A stretch of DNA of 64,000 nucleotides. Source: Salinispirillum marinum (GTDB lineage Bacteria > Pseudomonadota > Gammaproteobacteria > Pseudomonadales > Natronospirillaceae). The first letter of the stretch is position 1. The number at the start of each line of letters is the position of its first letter. Below the pieces are notes generated by a model. It made no database searches. It was not told the DNA's origin and saw only the letters and a program-made list of their open reading frames with translations. The position numbers were made by a program, and so were the translations under genes. Location of the stretch: assembly GCF_042651565.1 (NCBI RefSeq), contig NZ_JBHSDF010000005.1; one strand, 5' to 3'. Shown here piece after piece: positions 51,301-59,787 of the stretch.

Positions 51301-52246
51301 CTGGTGGTGGGAAACCAGCTACCGCATGCAAGCGCTGCGCGACAATGCAGAGTGCGCGAAAAGCGAGTTTGATGCGCTGTTGGATGCCGCAAACCCTGGC
51401 TTACACGCCCGACTTACCTTTGACCCCAATGAAGACATCACCGCAGGTTTGGCGAATGAACGCCCGCGTGTTGCTATCTTGCGTGAACAAGGCGTAAACG
51501 GTCAGATTGAAATGGCCGCCGCATTTGACCGCGCGGGCTTCAGCACACAGGACGTGCACATGAGTGATGTACTGACTGGTCGTGTTGATTTGGCGGATTT
51601 CCGTGGTTTGGTGGCGTGCGGTGGGTTTTCCTATGGTGACGTACTGGGCGCGGGTGAAGGCTGGGCAAAATCGATCTTGTTCAATGCCAAAGCCCGGCAA
51701 GCGTTCAGCGAATTCTTTGCTCGCCCGGACACCTTTGCCTTAGGTATCTGCAATGGCTGTCAGATGTTGTCGAATTTACATGAGATCATTCCCGGTACGG
51801 ACCATTGGCCGCACTTTGTGCGCAATGAAAGTGAGCAGTTCGAAGCCCGTACGGTGATGGTTAAAGTGCAAGACAGTCCATCCATCTTCCTGCGTGGCAT
51901 GGCCGGGTCGCGGCTGCCGATTGCCGTCGCGCATGGTGAAGGTCGTGCTGAATACGCGGATTCTGCCGCCGTACAGGCCGCCCTGGACAGCGGCACCGTC
52001 GCCTTGCGGTGGGTCGATAACTACGGCAAACACACGGAACAATACCCGTACAACCCGAACGGTTCGCCCAAAGGCATTACCGGGCTTTGTTCGGCCGATG
52101 GCCGTGTCACCATCATGATGCCGCACCCGGAGCGCGTGTTTCGTTCGGTAACGAATTCATGGGCGCCAGCCGAGTGGGAAGAGGACGGTGCTTGGTTGCG
52201 CATGTTCCGCAATGCTCGGGTGTGGGTTGCCGAGCAGGACGCGTAA
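48317..52246 (+). CDS. purL: Phosphoribosylformylglycinamidine synthase
   Basis: Fourth step of purine synthesis: FGAR plus glutamine and ATP give FGAM. A large single-chain enzyme of 1309 residues. It has an N-terminal PurS-like domain, two AIRS-type synthase halves (AQANSEHCRHKIFN, VETHNHPTAISPFPGAATG) and a C-terminal class I glutaminase with Cys1145 (GICNGCQML) and later His and Glu in PHPER. I use ATG 48317 (MLALRGAPVLSPFR), aligning with E. coli PurL and preceded by AGAGG. The longer frame from 48281 lacks support. Confidence 0.97.
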   Translation: MLALRGAPVLSPFRRQKLLRTLQESVPAVTAVYAEYAHFAELKAALDETTEGVLAKLLQYGPTVPVEQPEGQLMLVVPRPGTISPWSSKATDIAHNCGLHQIKRLERGIAYYIHAETALTEQQTGQLADRLHDRMMETVLDDLAAADILFATAEPAPLTTVDVLAGGRSALDDANVTLGLALADDEVDYLVENYQAMQRNPTDVELMMFAQANSEHCRHKIFNAEWTIDGEVQSHSLFKMIKHTYECYHEDIYSAYQDNAAVIGGFSAGRFYPDPISREYGYHEEMTHILIKVETHNHPTAISPFPGAATGAGGEIRDEGATGLGGKPKAALTGFTVSDLRIPGFEQPWESKYGKPGRIVSALDIMVDGPLGGAAFNNEFGRPNLVGYFRTFEMEAPSVAGDQVWGYHKPIMIAGGYGNIKPEHVDKAWDNIPVGAQLIVLGGPAMQIGLGGGAASSMASGTGSESLDFASVQRGNPEMERRCQEVIDRCWQLGEHNPLVFIHDVGAGGLSNALPELVNDGGRGGLFNLRAIPNDEPGMSPLALWSNESQERYVLAVMPEQLAQFTAICERERCPFAVVGEATEARHLRVTDPYFTNTPVDMPLSVLLGKPPRMQRSYQTQQRPSDAFKQKIDLADAAERVLKLPSVAGKAFLITIGDRSITGTVARDQMVGPWQIPVANASVTTTGYTSYTGEAMAMGERTPVAILNPAASGRLAVGEVITNLASTRIRKLGDIKMSANWMAAAGHPGEDQALYETVRAVGMELCPALGMTIPVGKDSMSMKTQWEDNGQAKSVVSPVSLIMTGMAPVLDVRKTVTPQLRDDQGETDLLLVDLGRGKNRLGASALTQVYRRVGQTPADLDSPDDVKAFFAVIQDLLEDDRLLAYHDRSDGGLFATLVEMAFAGRIGIDIHLDDALLAAQAAGSETGVAGQLFSEELGAVLQVRRADMMAVQQAFTDAGLQGCVHRVGEPNEDDLIRFFVHSDEVLVNTRTQYLRWWWETSYRMQALRDNAECAKSEFDALLDAANPGLHARLTFDPNEDITAGLANERPRVAILREQGVNGQIEMAAAFDRAGFSTQDVHMSDVLTGRVDLADFRGLVACGGFSYGDVLGAGEGWAKSILFNAKARQAFSEFFARPDTFALGICNGCQMLSNLHEIIPGTDHWPHFVRNESEQFEARTVMVKVQDSPSIFLRGMAGSRLPIAVAHGEGRAEYADSAAVQAALDSGTVALRWVDNYGKHTEQYPYNPNGSPKGITGLCSADGRVTIMMPHPERVFRSVTNSWAPAEWEEDGAWLRMFRNARVWVAEQDA

Positions 52247-52251
52247 TTCCA

Positions 52252-52605
52252 ATGTGGTGGGATATGTTGGCGACCCTTGGAGGCATCGCGTGCTTGGTGG
52301 GCATGGTGTGGGTGCTGTTGTTTATGAAAAAAGACAAGAGCGCCTTTTATCAAGTTGATCGGGACCAGATATTGGCCCTGCTGAAGCGTGTGCAATCCGG
52401 CGATGCGCACGATATGGAATGGCGCACGTTTTTGTCAGTGCGAATCAGTGCGGATGAATTTTTAGAGCACATTCGCGCCCGCTGCGAACAACTGGATGAC
52501 CACTACCGCGGCACCAGCAGAGGCCGCATTCTAAACCGGGCTGGCCGTGAAAAGCTGGCCGAGTTAGTGGCCGAACTTGAGGCCTATGACCACAAAACTT
52601 TCTGA
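52252..52605 (+). CDS. Hypothetical single-pass membrane protein
   Basis: A 117-residue protein starting 5 bp after the purL stop. One N-terminal membrane helix (about 5-25, MLATLGGIACLVGMVWVLLF) is followed by a soluble, charged, mostly helical domain. I do not recognise the family. It overlaps the start of the Dus gene by 20 bp, suggesting cotranscription from purL through the downstream genes. Confidence 0.75.
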   Translation: MWWDMLATLGGIACLVGMVWVLLFMKKDKSAFYQVDRDQILALLKRVQSGDAHDMEWRTFLSVRISADEFLEHIRARCEQLDDHYRGTSRGRILNRAGREKLAELVAELEAYDHKTF

Positions 52606-53665
52606 GGCAACGCGGGGGTTTGACCCGAAACCTGGCATCAGCCATCGCCCTGACCGTTTATATCTTGCCCCTATGGAGGGCGTGATGGACGCGACCATGC
52701 GGGACATCATTACCCGTCAAGGTCGATTCGACCTGTGTGTGACTGAATTCTTGCGCGTGGTCGATGAACTGCTGCCGGCTAAGGTGTTTTATCGCCTATG
52801 CCCCGAGTTGCATCATGGTGCACGTACGTCGAATGGTACGCCCGTGCGCGTCCAGTTGCTGGGTAACAACCCTGAAGCTATGGCCGCCAATGCGGCGCGC
52901 GCCGTTGCCCTTGGCTCGCCGGGTGTCGATGTGAATTTTGGCTGCCCAGCCAAAACCGTCAATCGTAGCCGAGGCGGTGCCGTGCTATTGACCGAGCCCG
53001 ATACCCTGTATGACATCGTAAAAGCCATCCGCACAGAATTACCCTCGACCCAGCCCGTTACCGCGAAAATGCGCTTGGGCTACACCGACAGCACCCTGGC
53101 GCTCGAGAATGCGCTGGCGCTGGAATCTGCCGGTGCCGCAGAAATCGTCATTCATGCGCGAACCAAAACCGATGGCTATACACCACCTGCCTATTGGGAG
53201 CTGATTGCCCCGATTGCCGCACGCCTGCACATTCCCGTCGTCGCCAATGGCGAAGTCTGGAACCGGCATGACTATCTGCGATGTCAGGCTCAAAGTGGCG
53301 TGGCGGCGGTCATGGTGGGGCGAGGTGCGTTGGCGGTACCGAATGTTGCCGCCGTGCTGCGCGATGGCGCTTCTCCGATGCCATGGCACGAGGTGCTGGA
53401 TAGGGTCATTGCCCTCGGTGAACACGACCAAGCGCATGGTAAAGCACGCTATATGCCGAGCCGCATCAAGCAGTGGTTGAATTACCTCAAAATAGGCTAT
53501 GCTGAAGCACAAGCGCTGTTCGACGATGTGCGGCGCCTGCGTGATGCCGACACCATGGATGCTGCCCTGCGGCAGGCGCAAAAACACCATCCATCAACCA
53601 ATGTAAGAGGATCACATGGCGAAGCCATTACCGAAGTTTCTCACCGCACGGCCGGAGGCGCATAA
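52586..53665 (+). CDS. dusC: tRNA-dihydrouridine synthase (DusC-like)
   Basis: FMN enzyme reducing uridine to dihydrouridine in tRNA. It has 359 residues from ATG 52586. YLAPMEGVMDATMR opens the TIM barrel, and NFGCPAKTVNRSRGGAVLL carries the active-site Cys. AKMRLGY, VIHARTK and VVANGEVW are flavin-site segments. NFGCPAKTVN and a short C-terminal helical domain favour DusC over DusA or DusB, moderately. A small gene begins inside its 3' end. Confidence 0.88.
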   Translation: MTTKLSEATRGFDPKPGISHRPDRLYLAPMEGVMDATMRDIITRQGRFDLCVTEFLRVVDELLPAKVFYRLCPELHHGARTSNGTPVRVQLLGNNPEAMAANAARAVALGSPGVDVNFGCPAKTVNRSRGGAVLLTEPDTLYDIVKAIRTELPSTQPVTAKMRLGYTDSTLALENALALESAGAAEIVIHARTKTDGYTPPAYWELIAPIAARLHIPVVANGEVWNRHDYLRCQAQSGVAAVMVGRGALAVPNVAAVLRDGASPMPWHEVLDRVIALGEHDQAHGKARYMPSRIKQWLNYLKIGYAEAQALFDDVRRLRDADTMDAALRQAQKHHPSTNVRGSHGEAITEVSHRTAGGA

Positions 53666-53777
53666 ACTCATCAGTTGGTTGCAAAGCCTGCAAATCCGGT
53701 TTGCCGCGTGGCAGGATAAACGCACCGCAGAAAAGGCCGTGAAATCTGCGCGTCGCAAGTCGTCGGCGCGAGGCTAA
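53616..53777 (+). CDS. Small basic protein of 53 residues
   Basis: The frame begins MAKPLPKFLTARPEAHKLIS and ends VKSARRKSSARG. It is rich in Lys and Arg, probably helical in the middle, with no signal or membrane segment. AAGAGG at 53605-53610 lies 5 nt before the ATG, an excellent ribosome binding site. It overlaps the last 50 bp of the Dus gene and ends 6 bp before the MgtC-like gene. A nucleic-acid or ribosome contact is plausible from its charge, but the function is unknown. Confidence 0.6.
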   Translation: MAKPLPKFLTARPEAHKLISWLQSLQIRFAAWQDKRTAEKAVKSARRKSSARG

Positions 53778-53783
53778 TCGAAT

Positions 53784-54302
53784 ATGGATGCAGCGTTTGG
53801 CTTGCAGCCGTGGCACGACATCGACCCCTTTCATTGGATTGATATTTTTGCTGCTTTATTGTGTGGCGTCATCATCGGTCTGGAGCGTCAATTGCGTGGC
53901 AAACCGGTCGGTATCCGAACCGCTTCATTGATCGTGATGGGCACCTATTTCTTTGTGGTCGCGGCCGAATCGGTATCGACCGACTTCACCGATCCCTCAC
54001 GGATCATCGGGCAGGTGGTTACTGGCGTCGGTTTTTTAGGCGCAGGGGTGATGATGACCAAAGATGGTATGGTCTTGGGGGTAACGTCCGCCGCTGTAAT
54101 CTGGGCCTTGGCCGCGATGGGGATCGTGGTGGCGGTGGGTGAGGCGCAAACCGCGGTAAAATTATCGGTGGTGTTGGTTATCCTGCTGTATGGCGTGGAT
54201 ATGTTGGAAAATTATTCCACGTTGTTTACGCGGGGAGTCCATGCGCGTTACCGCGATTGGCGCCGCCGTAGCACCGACACGCACAGTGACACCAGTAAAT
54301 AA
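53784..54302 (+). CDS. MgtC/SapB family inner-membrane protein
   Basis: A 172-residue protein with four to five membrane helices. The MgtC signature is present: GVIIGLERQLRGKPVGIRTASLIVMG, then GQVVTGVGFLGAGVMM. It lacks the C-terminal ACT-like cytoplasmic domain of Salmonella MgtC, ending in a short Arg-rich tail, so it belongs to the shorter SapB-like group. Role uncertain: Mg2+ starvation or envelope stress in relatives. Confidence 0.88.
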   Translation: MDAAFGLQPWHDIDPFHWIDIFAALLCGVIIGLERQLRGKPVGIRTASLIVMGTYFFVVAAESVSTDFTDPSRIIGQVVTGVGFLGAGVMMTKDGMVLGVTSAAVIWALAAMGIVVAVGEAQTAVKLSVVLVILLYGVDMLENYSTLFTRGVHARYRDWRRRSTDTHSDTSK

Positions 54303-54315
54303 CGGAGGAGAATTT

Positions 54316-55335
54316 ATGACCTCAGCACTGAAAGCCTTAGTGTCCGCCGCACCGAAAGTAGAATTGCATCTGCACATCGAAGGCAGTTTAGAGCCTGAAT
54401 TGATGTTTGCTTTAGCACAACGGAATGGTGTGGCACTGCCCTATAAGCGTGTCGAAGACGTGCGTGCGGCTTATCAGTTCAGCAATTTACAAGAATTTCT
54501 GGATCTCTATTATCAGGGCATGTCGGTATTGCAAACCGAACAAGATTACTACGACCTGACCATGGCCTACCTACAACGTTGCCAACAGGATAACGTTGTA
54601 CACACGGAGATCATGTTTGACCCTCAAGGGCATCTTGAACGCGGCATCGCGTTTGCAACCGTATTTAACGGTATTTCGGGCGCCTTGCTTGACGCCGAGC
54701 GCCAATGGGGACTTTCGCACCGGTTGATCATGTCGTTCTTACGCCATTTGTCAGAAGAAAGTGCGTTTGCTGCCTTGGCAGAAGCCGAGCCTTTCCTCAA
54801 ACATATTCATGCTGTGGGTTTGGATTCGTCTGAAATGGGCCATCCTCCCGAAAAGTTTGCTCGCGTGTTTGCGCGGTGCCGTGAATTGGGTTTGAAGATC
54901 ACCGCACACGCCGGTGAAGAAGGGCCGCCAGCCTATGTTTGGCAAGCCATTGATACCCTGCAGGTAGACCGCATTGACCATGGCAATCGGTCGTTAGAGG
55001 ACGATGCATTGGTGCAGGAACTGGTGAAACGAAAACTTACCCTTACCGTGTGTCCGCTGTCGAATTTAAAACTCTGTGTCGTGCCCAGTCTTACACAGCA
55101 CCCCATGCTCGATATGCTGAAACAGGGTTTGAAAGCCACCGTAAATTCCGATGATCCGGCGTACTTTGGTGGGTATGTAAACGACAATTATCATGCCTTG
55201 ATCGACCATTTGCCGTTAACTCATAGCCACCTGTATGACCTGCTGCGCAATGGATTTGACGGTGCATGGATGGACGACAAACAGCGACAACAGCACATAC
55301 GCACACTGGACCAAGCGTTCAGTGTGCGGTGTTGA
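54316..55335 (+). CDS. Adenine deaminase (adenosine deaminase-like family)
   Basis: Zinc enzyme of 339 residues probably converting adenine to hypoxanthine. HLHIEGSLEPELMF supplies metal His residues. HAGEEGPPAYVW has the catalytic Glu. DRIDHG and VNSDDPAYFGGYV supply the remaining ligands. Segments such as FDPQGHLERGIAF and GLDSSEMGHPPEKF resemble Pseudomonas PA0148-type proteins, which are adenine rather than adenosine deaminases; I recall this but cannot check it. The SD GGAGGAG (54304-54310) is strong. Confidence 0.85.
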   Translation: MTSALKALVSAAPKVELHLHIEGSLEPELMFALAQRNGVALPYKRVEDVRAAYQFSNLQEFLDLYYQGMSVLQTEQDYYDLTMAYLQRCQQDNVVHTEIMFDPQGHLERGIAFATVFNGISGALLDAERQWGLSHRLIMSFLRHLSEESAFAALAEAEPFLKHIHAVGLDSSEMGHPPEKFARVFARCRELGLKITAHAGEEGPPAYVWQAIDTLQVDRIDHGNRSLEDDALVQELVKRKLTLTVCPLSNLKLCVVPSLTQHPMLDMLKQGLKATVNSDDPAYFGGYVNDNYHALIDHLPLTHSHLYDLLRNGFDGAWMDDKQRQQHIRTLDQAFSVRC

Positions 55336-55357
55336 TCTGCCGGAGCCGGGGAAAATC

Positions 55358-55723
55358 ATGGCGATACCCATAACCATTGCAGATGATTCAACAATGTCCC
55401 GTAGGGCGGTTCGGCGTGCCTTGCCGCCAGAATGGGACGTCACAGTACATGAAGCGCAGAATGGGCTGGAAGCACTCCAAGCTTATGAAGAAGGTAAGGC
55501 CGAGGTACTGTTTCTCGACTTGACCATGCCCGAACTTGACGGCTATGGCGTGCTCGAATACCTGCACAGCACCCAGGCAAAATGCATCGTTATTGTTATC
55601 AGTGCTGATATCCAGCCGATCGCACAAGAGCGTGTAGCGAAACTGGGTGCCTTTCGGTTTCTGAAAAAGCCACTTGTGGCAGAAGAACTAAAAGAAACAC
55701 TCAAAGAAGTGGGGTTGATCTAA
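55358..55723 (+). CDS. CheY-like single-domain response regulator
   Basis: A 121-residue receiver with no output domain. The acidic pocket is Asp9-Asp10, the phospho-acceptor Asp54 (FLDLTMP), with Ser82 and Lys104 (LKKPL). Its stop overlaps the start of the CheC-like gene (TAATG), so the pair is coupled. The partner phosphatase suggests a phosphate sink or adaptation role. Its kinase may be one of the two histidine kinases encoded opposite at 56316-61700; that is inference. Confidence 0.92.
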   Translation: MAIPITIADDSTMSRRAVRRALPPEWDVTVHEAQNGLEALQAYEEGKAEVLFLDLTMPELDGYGVLEYLHSTQAKCIVIVISADIQPIAQERVAKLGAFRFLKKPLVAEELKETLKEVGLI

Positions 55724-56301
55724 TGAATTCGATGTCGCTGGACCATCAAGACGCATTGCAAGAATTGATGAATGTTGCCATGGGGCGTGCTGCACGTGAA
55801 CTGGCGATTCTGCTCGGGTTGCCTGTTACCTTGTCCATTCCATCGGTACGGCGTGCCACCGATGCTGAGTTGCTCGCCATTCAGCAAGCCCATTCAGACA
55901 GTTATTTCGTGCGCCAACCCTTCGACGGGGATGCCGTGGGTGAGGTGATTTCGGTACTCAGCCGCTCCGGTTGTATAGATGTTGCGCGCTTGTTGCGTGG
56001 GGAAGATCAAGCACCTGATGATCTATCGGAAGCGCTATTGGCGTCAGCGGGTATCTTATCCGGTGCCAGTTTACAGGGCTTTTTGCAGTCATTATCCATC
56101 GACACTACCTTGGGTAGCCCGCTGTTGGTCGATCCCAGTACGGAGCCAGCGTGGTTAACGCACGATTGGGGCTTGGCACTGCTGATTGAAATTGCCTTTG
56201 AAGTGCAGAACCTTGCTTTCACCAGTAAAACACTGATCTGTATGGCGGATGAAGGGTTGGAACGCGTATTGCACCAAGTGGATGAATTGCTGCAGGCTTA
56301 A
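55723..56301 (+). CDS. CheC/CheX-type chemotaxis phosphatase
   Basis: A 192-residue member of the CheC/FliY/CheX group. The first active-site motif [DS]x3Ex2N-x22-P is exact: Asp10, Glu14, Asn17 and Pro40. The second, expected near residues 103-110, is lost (EALLASAG, with Ala107 for Glu and Gly110 for Asn). It should therefore have a single working centre. The likely substrate is the receiver encoded immediately upstream. Convergent with the kinase gene 14 bp away. Confidence 0.82.
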   Translation: MNSMSLDHQDALQELMNVAMGRAARELAILLGLPVTLSIPSVRRATDAELLAIQQAHSDSYFVRQPFDGDAVGEVISVLSRSGCIDVARLLRGEDQAPDDLSEALLASAGILSGASLQGFLQSLSIDTTLGSPLLVDPSTEPAWLTHDWGLALLIEIAFEVQNLAFTSKTLICMADEGLERVLHQVDELLQA

Positions 56302-56315
56302 CAAGCCCATGCTAT

Positions 56316-58061
56316 TTATAGCCACGTTTTTAGCTGTTCATACAGAAGAGGTTCAGTGATCAAACCTTGTCCTCCTAGCGTCAGAAAGCGGTAGCCTTTG
56401 GCGGCATCTTGAGCTGCAATCACGCCAATAAGGGGCACTGTGGGCCAAGATTTTTTAAGCAATGTGACCGCTTCTGCCCAATTCTGGATGTCAGGCGTGC
56501 AGTCCATGACGATGGCCTTTGGACTCCCCAATGACGCCATCCAACAGGCACTTGAAATACATGCAACCGATTCACCTCGCAGGGCGTCAATCCATTGGGC
56601 CGCTGTTAGTGGATTATTGGTATGCACCGCTATACCTATTGAATTGCTTTGTTCGCTGTATGTGTGGACGGACGGTAAGGGAATGTCCAACCAGAATTGG
56701 CTGCCCTTTTGTGGTTCGCTAGAAACGCCTAATTCGCCCTTCATTATGTGGGTCAGCTTCTTGCTAATGTACAGTCCTAGCCCTGTCCCTCCACGTATTC
56801 TGTTGGTTGCCGAGTTGACCTGGGTAAAAGGGGTGAACAAACGCGCTAACTGATCTTCAGCAATGCCTGGTCCAGTGTCGGTCACCATGAACCGAATTCG
56901 GTCATTTTCTAGGCGTGAGACCGACAGGCCAATGTGCCCTGCATCGGTAAACCGAGCCGCATTACTTGCAAGGTTCAACAACACTTGTTTAATGCGCTTC
57001 GAGTCACCGCAGACGTACCAGGGAATGTCAGTATCCATGTGTACCACAAAGTCTACTTGCTTATTTTGCAACGCAGGGGTGACCAGATGAAAAACATCAG
57101 CGAGGAGAGACGGTAAGGTGAACGTGGTTTGCTCGGCTTCAATCTGTCCGGACTCCATTGCGCTAACATCCAGTATGTCGTTGAGTACACCGAGTAAAGC
57201 ATAGGCCGCGCCTTCCAATGAATGTAGGTGACGAATAGCTTGCGGACTTTGAGGCTGTACTTTTAGTAAGGCAGCAAGCCCAATGATGCCATTCAGCGGG
57301 GTTCTCACCTCATGACTCATCATGGTTAAAAATTCGCTTTTTGCAATATTTGCCGCCTGTGCTTGCTCTGCCGCAAGAATGAGATCCCGAGTGAGTTGTT
57401 CCGCTCTACTTCGTTGCCGTTGCTCGGCGGTTAGGAATCGAAATAAATAAAAAATTACGAAACTGGTGCTGATTAATAGAATGCCCACACTCAACCAGAG
57501 TGAACCCAGCAAGCGTAAGGTTTCTTCCCGGTTAATAGTAGACTCTTCACCCCTTACCTGGAGAACTCGATTAATAAAATCATTCGATAGCGCCAGTTGA
57601 TGGTCGGATAAATTCCGTAACACAGTCAGGTTATCTGCATCGTTGTCCAACCAACGTTCCAGATGGTTCTCCAGCATCGCTATGTTGTGTGTAATATCGG
57701 ACAGCAGTTTATTCAGCGTTTCATCAGCTTCAACCATGTCGCCAAGCTGACCGCTTTGTAAAATGGGAATTCGACTGTATAGAATGTCGAATCTGAACCA
57801 TAGGTCAGATGCTTGTTGCTGGCTTGACCGACCATCATCAAACCGTTGTACAGTTTCTTGCCAGCGCATGCCCTCACGCTCTAGCTGAACGGCCGCCCAG
57901 AGTAAATTTTCACGCGCAGAATCACTGATTTGCTGCTGCTTTTCGGTCACGAGCCATAGCAGAATAGCGGCCGTGAGCATGAATGAAAGGCAAAGACCAA
58001 TCATTAAGCTGAGTCGCCATTTGAATTTAGGAAAGCGTGATGACATTGGACTTCGAGTCAT
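56316..58061 (-). CDS. Membrane sensor histidine kinase with degenerate receiver tail
   Basis: A 581-residue kinase. Two membrane helices (near residues 18-37 and 185-205) enclose a helical periplasmic sensor. HisKA (SHEVRTPLNGIIG) and HATPase_c (DTGPGIAEDQL, GGTGLGLYISKKL) follow. The last 110 residues look like a receiver (AIVMDCTPD) in which the conserved Lys is replaced (LITEPLL), so it is probably inactive. The ATG overlaps the upstream stop (TAATG). ATG 58046 is an alternative start. Last gene of the five-gene signalling operon. Confidence 0.9.
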   Translation of the reverse strand: MTRSPMSSRFPKFKWRLSLMIGLCLSFMLTAAILLWLVTEKQQQISDSARENLLWAAVQLEREGMRWQETVQRFDDGRSSQQQASDLWFRFDILYSRIPILQSGQLGDMVEADETLNKLLSDITHNIAMLENHLERWLDNDADNLTVLRNLSDHQLALSNDFINRVLQVRGEESTINREETLRLLGSLWLSVGILLISTSFVIFYLFRFLTAEQRQRSRAEQLTRDLILAAEQAQAANIAKSEFLTMMSHEVRTPLNGIIGLAALLKVQPQSPQAIRHLHSLEGAAYALLGVLNDILDVSAMESGQIEAEQTTFTLPSLLADVFHLVTPALQNKQVDFVVHMDTDIPWYVCGDSKRIKQVLLNLASNAARFTDAGHIGLSVSRLENDRIRFMVTDTGPGIAEDQLARLFTPFTQVNSATNRIRGGTGLGLYISKKLTHIMKGELGVSSEPQKGSQFWLDIPLPSVHTYSEQSNSIGIAVHTNNPLTAAQWIDALRGESVACISSACWMASLGSPKAIVMDCTPDIQNWAEAVTLLKKSWPTVPLIGVIAAQDAAKGYRFLTLGGQGLITEPLLYEQLKTWL

Positions 58062-58573
58062 TAATGAACATGAATAGACTTGATCTGCCACACAGACCGA
58101 TTGTGATAGCGCTCGACGTTCAATTCCGGGTTAGCGTCAAATGGGTATAGAACAAAGAGCGGTCCTTTATCACGCACGCGCATCGCTTGGCCGTTTTGGT
58201 CCATAGCAAGAATAACTGGGAGCTCATAAAAGTCACTGACCGGCATGGTAACGGCATAGTCGTTTAACGCGGTTATGGTCATCTCCGAGCCAAAAGCACC
58301 GACGAAATCCAGCAGCGCTCGGCCCAAGGGACCTTGATATTCGTCCTGTCCATCGCTCCAAGGCGTGCGTGTTACCGTTGCCTGCCACTCCAAAGCCTCC
58401 AGCAATGCTCGATCAAACACCGCTGAATCTTCTTTATTCGTGCGCGTTATCTCGCCGGTAATGGTGAGGATGATGCTACCTTCAGGCGAGGCAATGGCCA
58501 TAGACTGAGCCAGCGCCAAAGGAGTTGCGCAGGTCAATATCATAACCAGCAAGCAGAGCAGTGATTTATGCAT
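58061..58573 (-). CDS. Periplasmic SUOX/molybdopterin-binding-fold-like protein
   Basis: A secreted protein of 170 residues with a signal peptide (about 1-22, ending ALAQ-S). The mature part (SIILTITGEI, FDRALLEAL, PLGRALLDFVGAFG, VRDKGPLFVLYPFD) resembles the oxidoreductase molybdopterin-binding (SUOX) fold. I see no cofactor-binding Cys, so it is probably a binding protein rather than an enzyme. It is coupled to the kinase gene that follows, suggesting it delivers a periplasmic signal to it. GGAG lies 8 nt before the ATG. Confidence 0.7.
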   Translation of the reverse strand: MHKSLLCLLVMILTCATPLALAQSMAIASPEGSIILTITGEITRTNKEDSAVFDRALLEALEWQATVTRTPWSDGQDEYQGPLGRALLDFVGAFGSEMTITALNDYAVTMPVSDFYELPVILAMDQNGQAMRVRDKGPLFVLYPFDANPELNVERYHNRSVWQIKSIHVH

Positions 58574-58599
58574 GATGTGATCTCCAAATAGATAATGGT

Positions 58600-59787
58600 T
58601 TACATGGATGCCAGTAGGGTTTGCGCCCATTGACGTGCCAAAAGGAATTGTTTGTTGAGATAAGCTACTTTTTTGGGGTCTATATTGATTAACTGGCCCT
58701 TTGCGTAGGCCTCGATCAACAGTAATAATCTTCCGTACCGGCCCGTATGTTCCAACAAGGCATTTTCCATCTCATTATCAATATGCAGTTGAGCGAGAAT
58801 GTCGGCCATGGGCAGGCGTAAACTTTGATCCAGCGTCGAGAATAATCCCACGGTGAAGGCACGATCGGGATCCAGTGCACGGTCGGTGGCAGCCACTTGT
58901 CGGCAGAAGGCAGCCTTGGTTAATACATCGGGCAGGAGCAATGCCTTTTGGGGCTCGCCTTGGGCCAGTGAGAACGCACTGATCAGGATTCTGACGTGAT
59001 TCAAGCCTAAGCGAACCAGGGCCTGCCTTAGACTTTCGACCACTTTCACTGTGCCGTGCGCAGCTTGGTTTGCTTGTTTTAAAAGCAACAACAAAATTCG
59101 AGGGTGCTGTGCGAGTAGGGCTTCCAGTACCGCTATTTCCGGTTCGGGTTTTTGTACTTCAGCCAATAGGCGAATCACTGAATGGTTGATCTGACGTTGC
59201 TCAGGCATTGCAATGTCTTGATTCAGCGCAGGTGCATAGAAATAGCCTTGAAATAGATCAAACCCCATGCTTTTTGCCGTTTGGAAGTCTGCCATCGTGC
59301 TGACATGGCTGGCAATCATTCGTACGTTCGGGTTTTGTCGTTGCCAGCGGGTCAAGTCATGGCTATTCAATGCCGCAGAATATTGAAGTTTTATAGCGTG
59401 AATTGAAGAGTGAGGGCTAGATTCCGGTATGGCATCCGTGACCAAGCATAGGTTCCATGGCAATTCATCGTGGCTGACGCGGTTTAGTAATGAAGCCAAC
59501 GTTGAGTGATCGACATCAAACACTAAGCGCGGGTCACAGATAAGATTCAGCGAGTTGTTCAGAAGCCATTCTGCAGTAACTCGCACATGCAAGGTGCGTT
59601 GCCCAACAAGAGCATCTAAGCCGATTTCATATATCGCTACCATGATGGCGCGAGCCGTCGCTAGGGTCGGATTCTCCACGTCTGCTGTTGTTGCATGGGC
59701 AGCATGTCGGTATAGCAAGCTATCGGCATGATGACGAAAAACAGTATCGCAGATGGGTTGGATCGCTACCGTATATAACTGGGTCAT
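58600..59787 (-). CDS. EAL-HDOD signalling protein, EAL degenerate
   Basis: A 395-residue cytoplasmic protein of the YuxH-like type: N-terminal EAL fold (about 1-185) and C-terminal HDOD domain (about 190-385). The EAL signature is lost (ADSLLYR in place of a YELLYR-type strand), and I see no catalytic Asp pair, so c-di-GMP hydrolysis is unlikely. HDOD domains act in protein-protein signalling. The start overlaps the hybrid-kinase stop (ATGA). Confidence 0.85.
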   Translation of the reverse strand: MTQLYTVAIQPICDTVFRHHADSLLYRHAAHATTADVENPTLATARAIMVAIYEIGLDALVGQRTLHVRVTAEWLLNNSLNLICDPRLVFDVDHSTLASLLNRVSHDELPWNLCLVTDAIPESSPHSSIHAIKLQYSAALNSHDLTRWQRQNPNVRMIASHVSTMADFQTAKSMGFDLFQGYFYAPALNQDIAMPEQRQINHSVIRLLAEVQKPEPEIAVLEALLAQHPRILLLLLKQANQAAHGTVKVVESLRQALVRLGLNHVRILISAFSLAQGEPQKALLLPDVLTKAAFCRQVAATDRALDPDRAFTVGLFSTLDQSLRLPMADILAQLHIDNEMENALLEHTGRYGRLLLLIEAYAKGQLINIDPKKVAYLNKQFLLARQWAQTLLASM

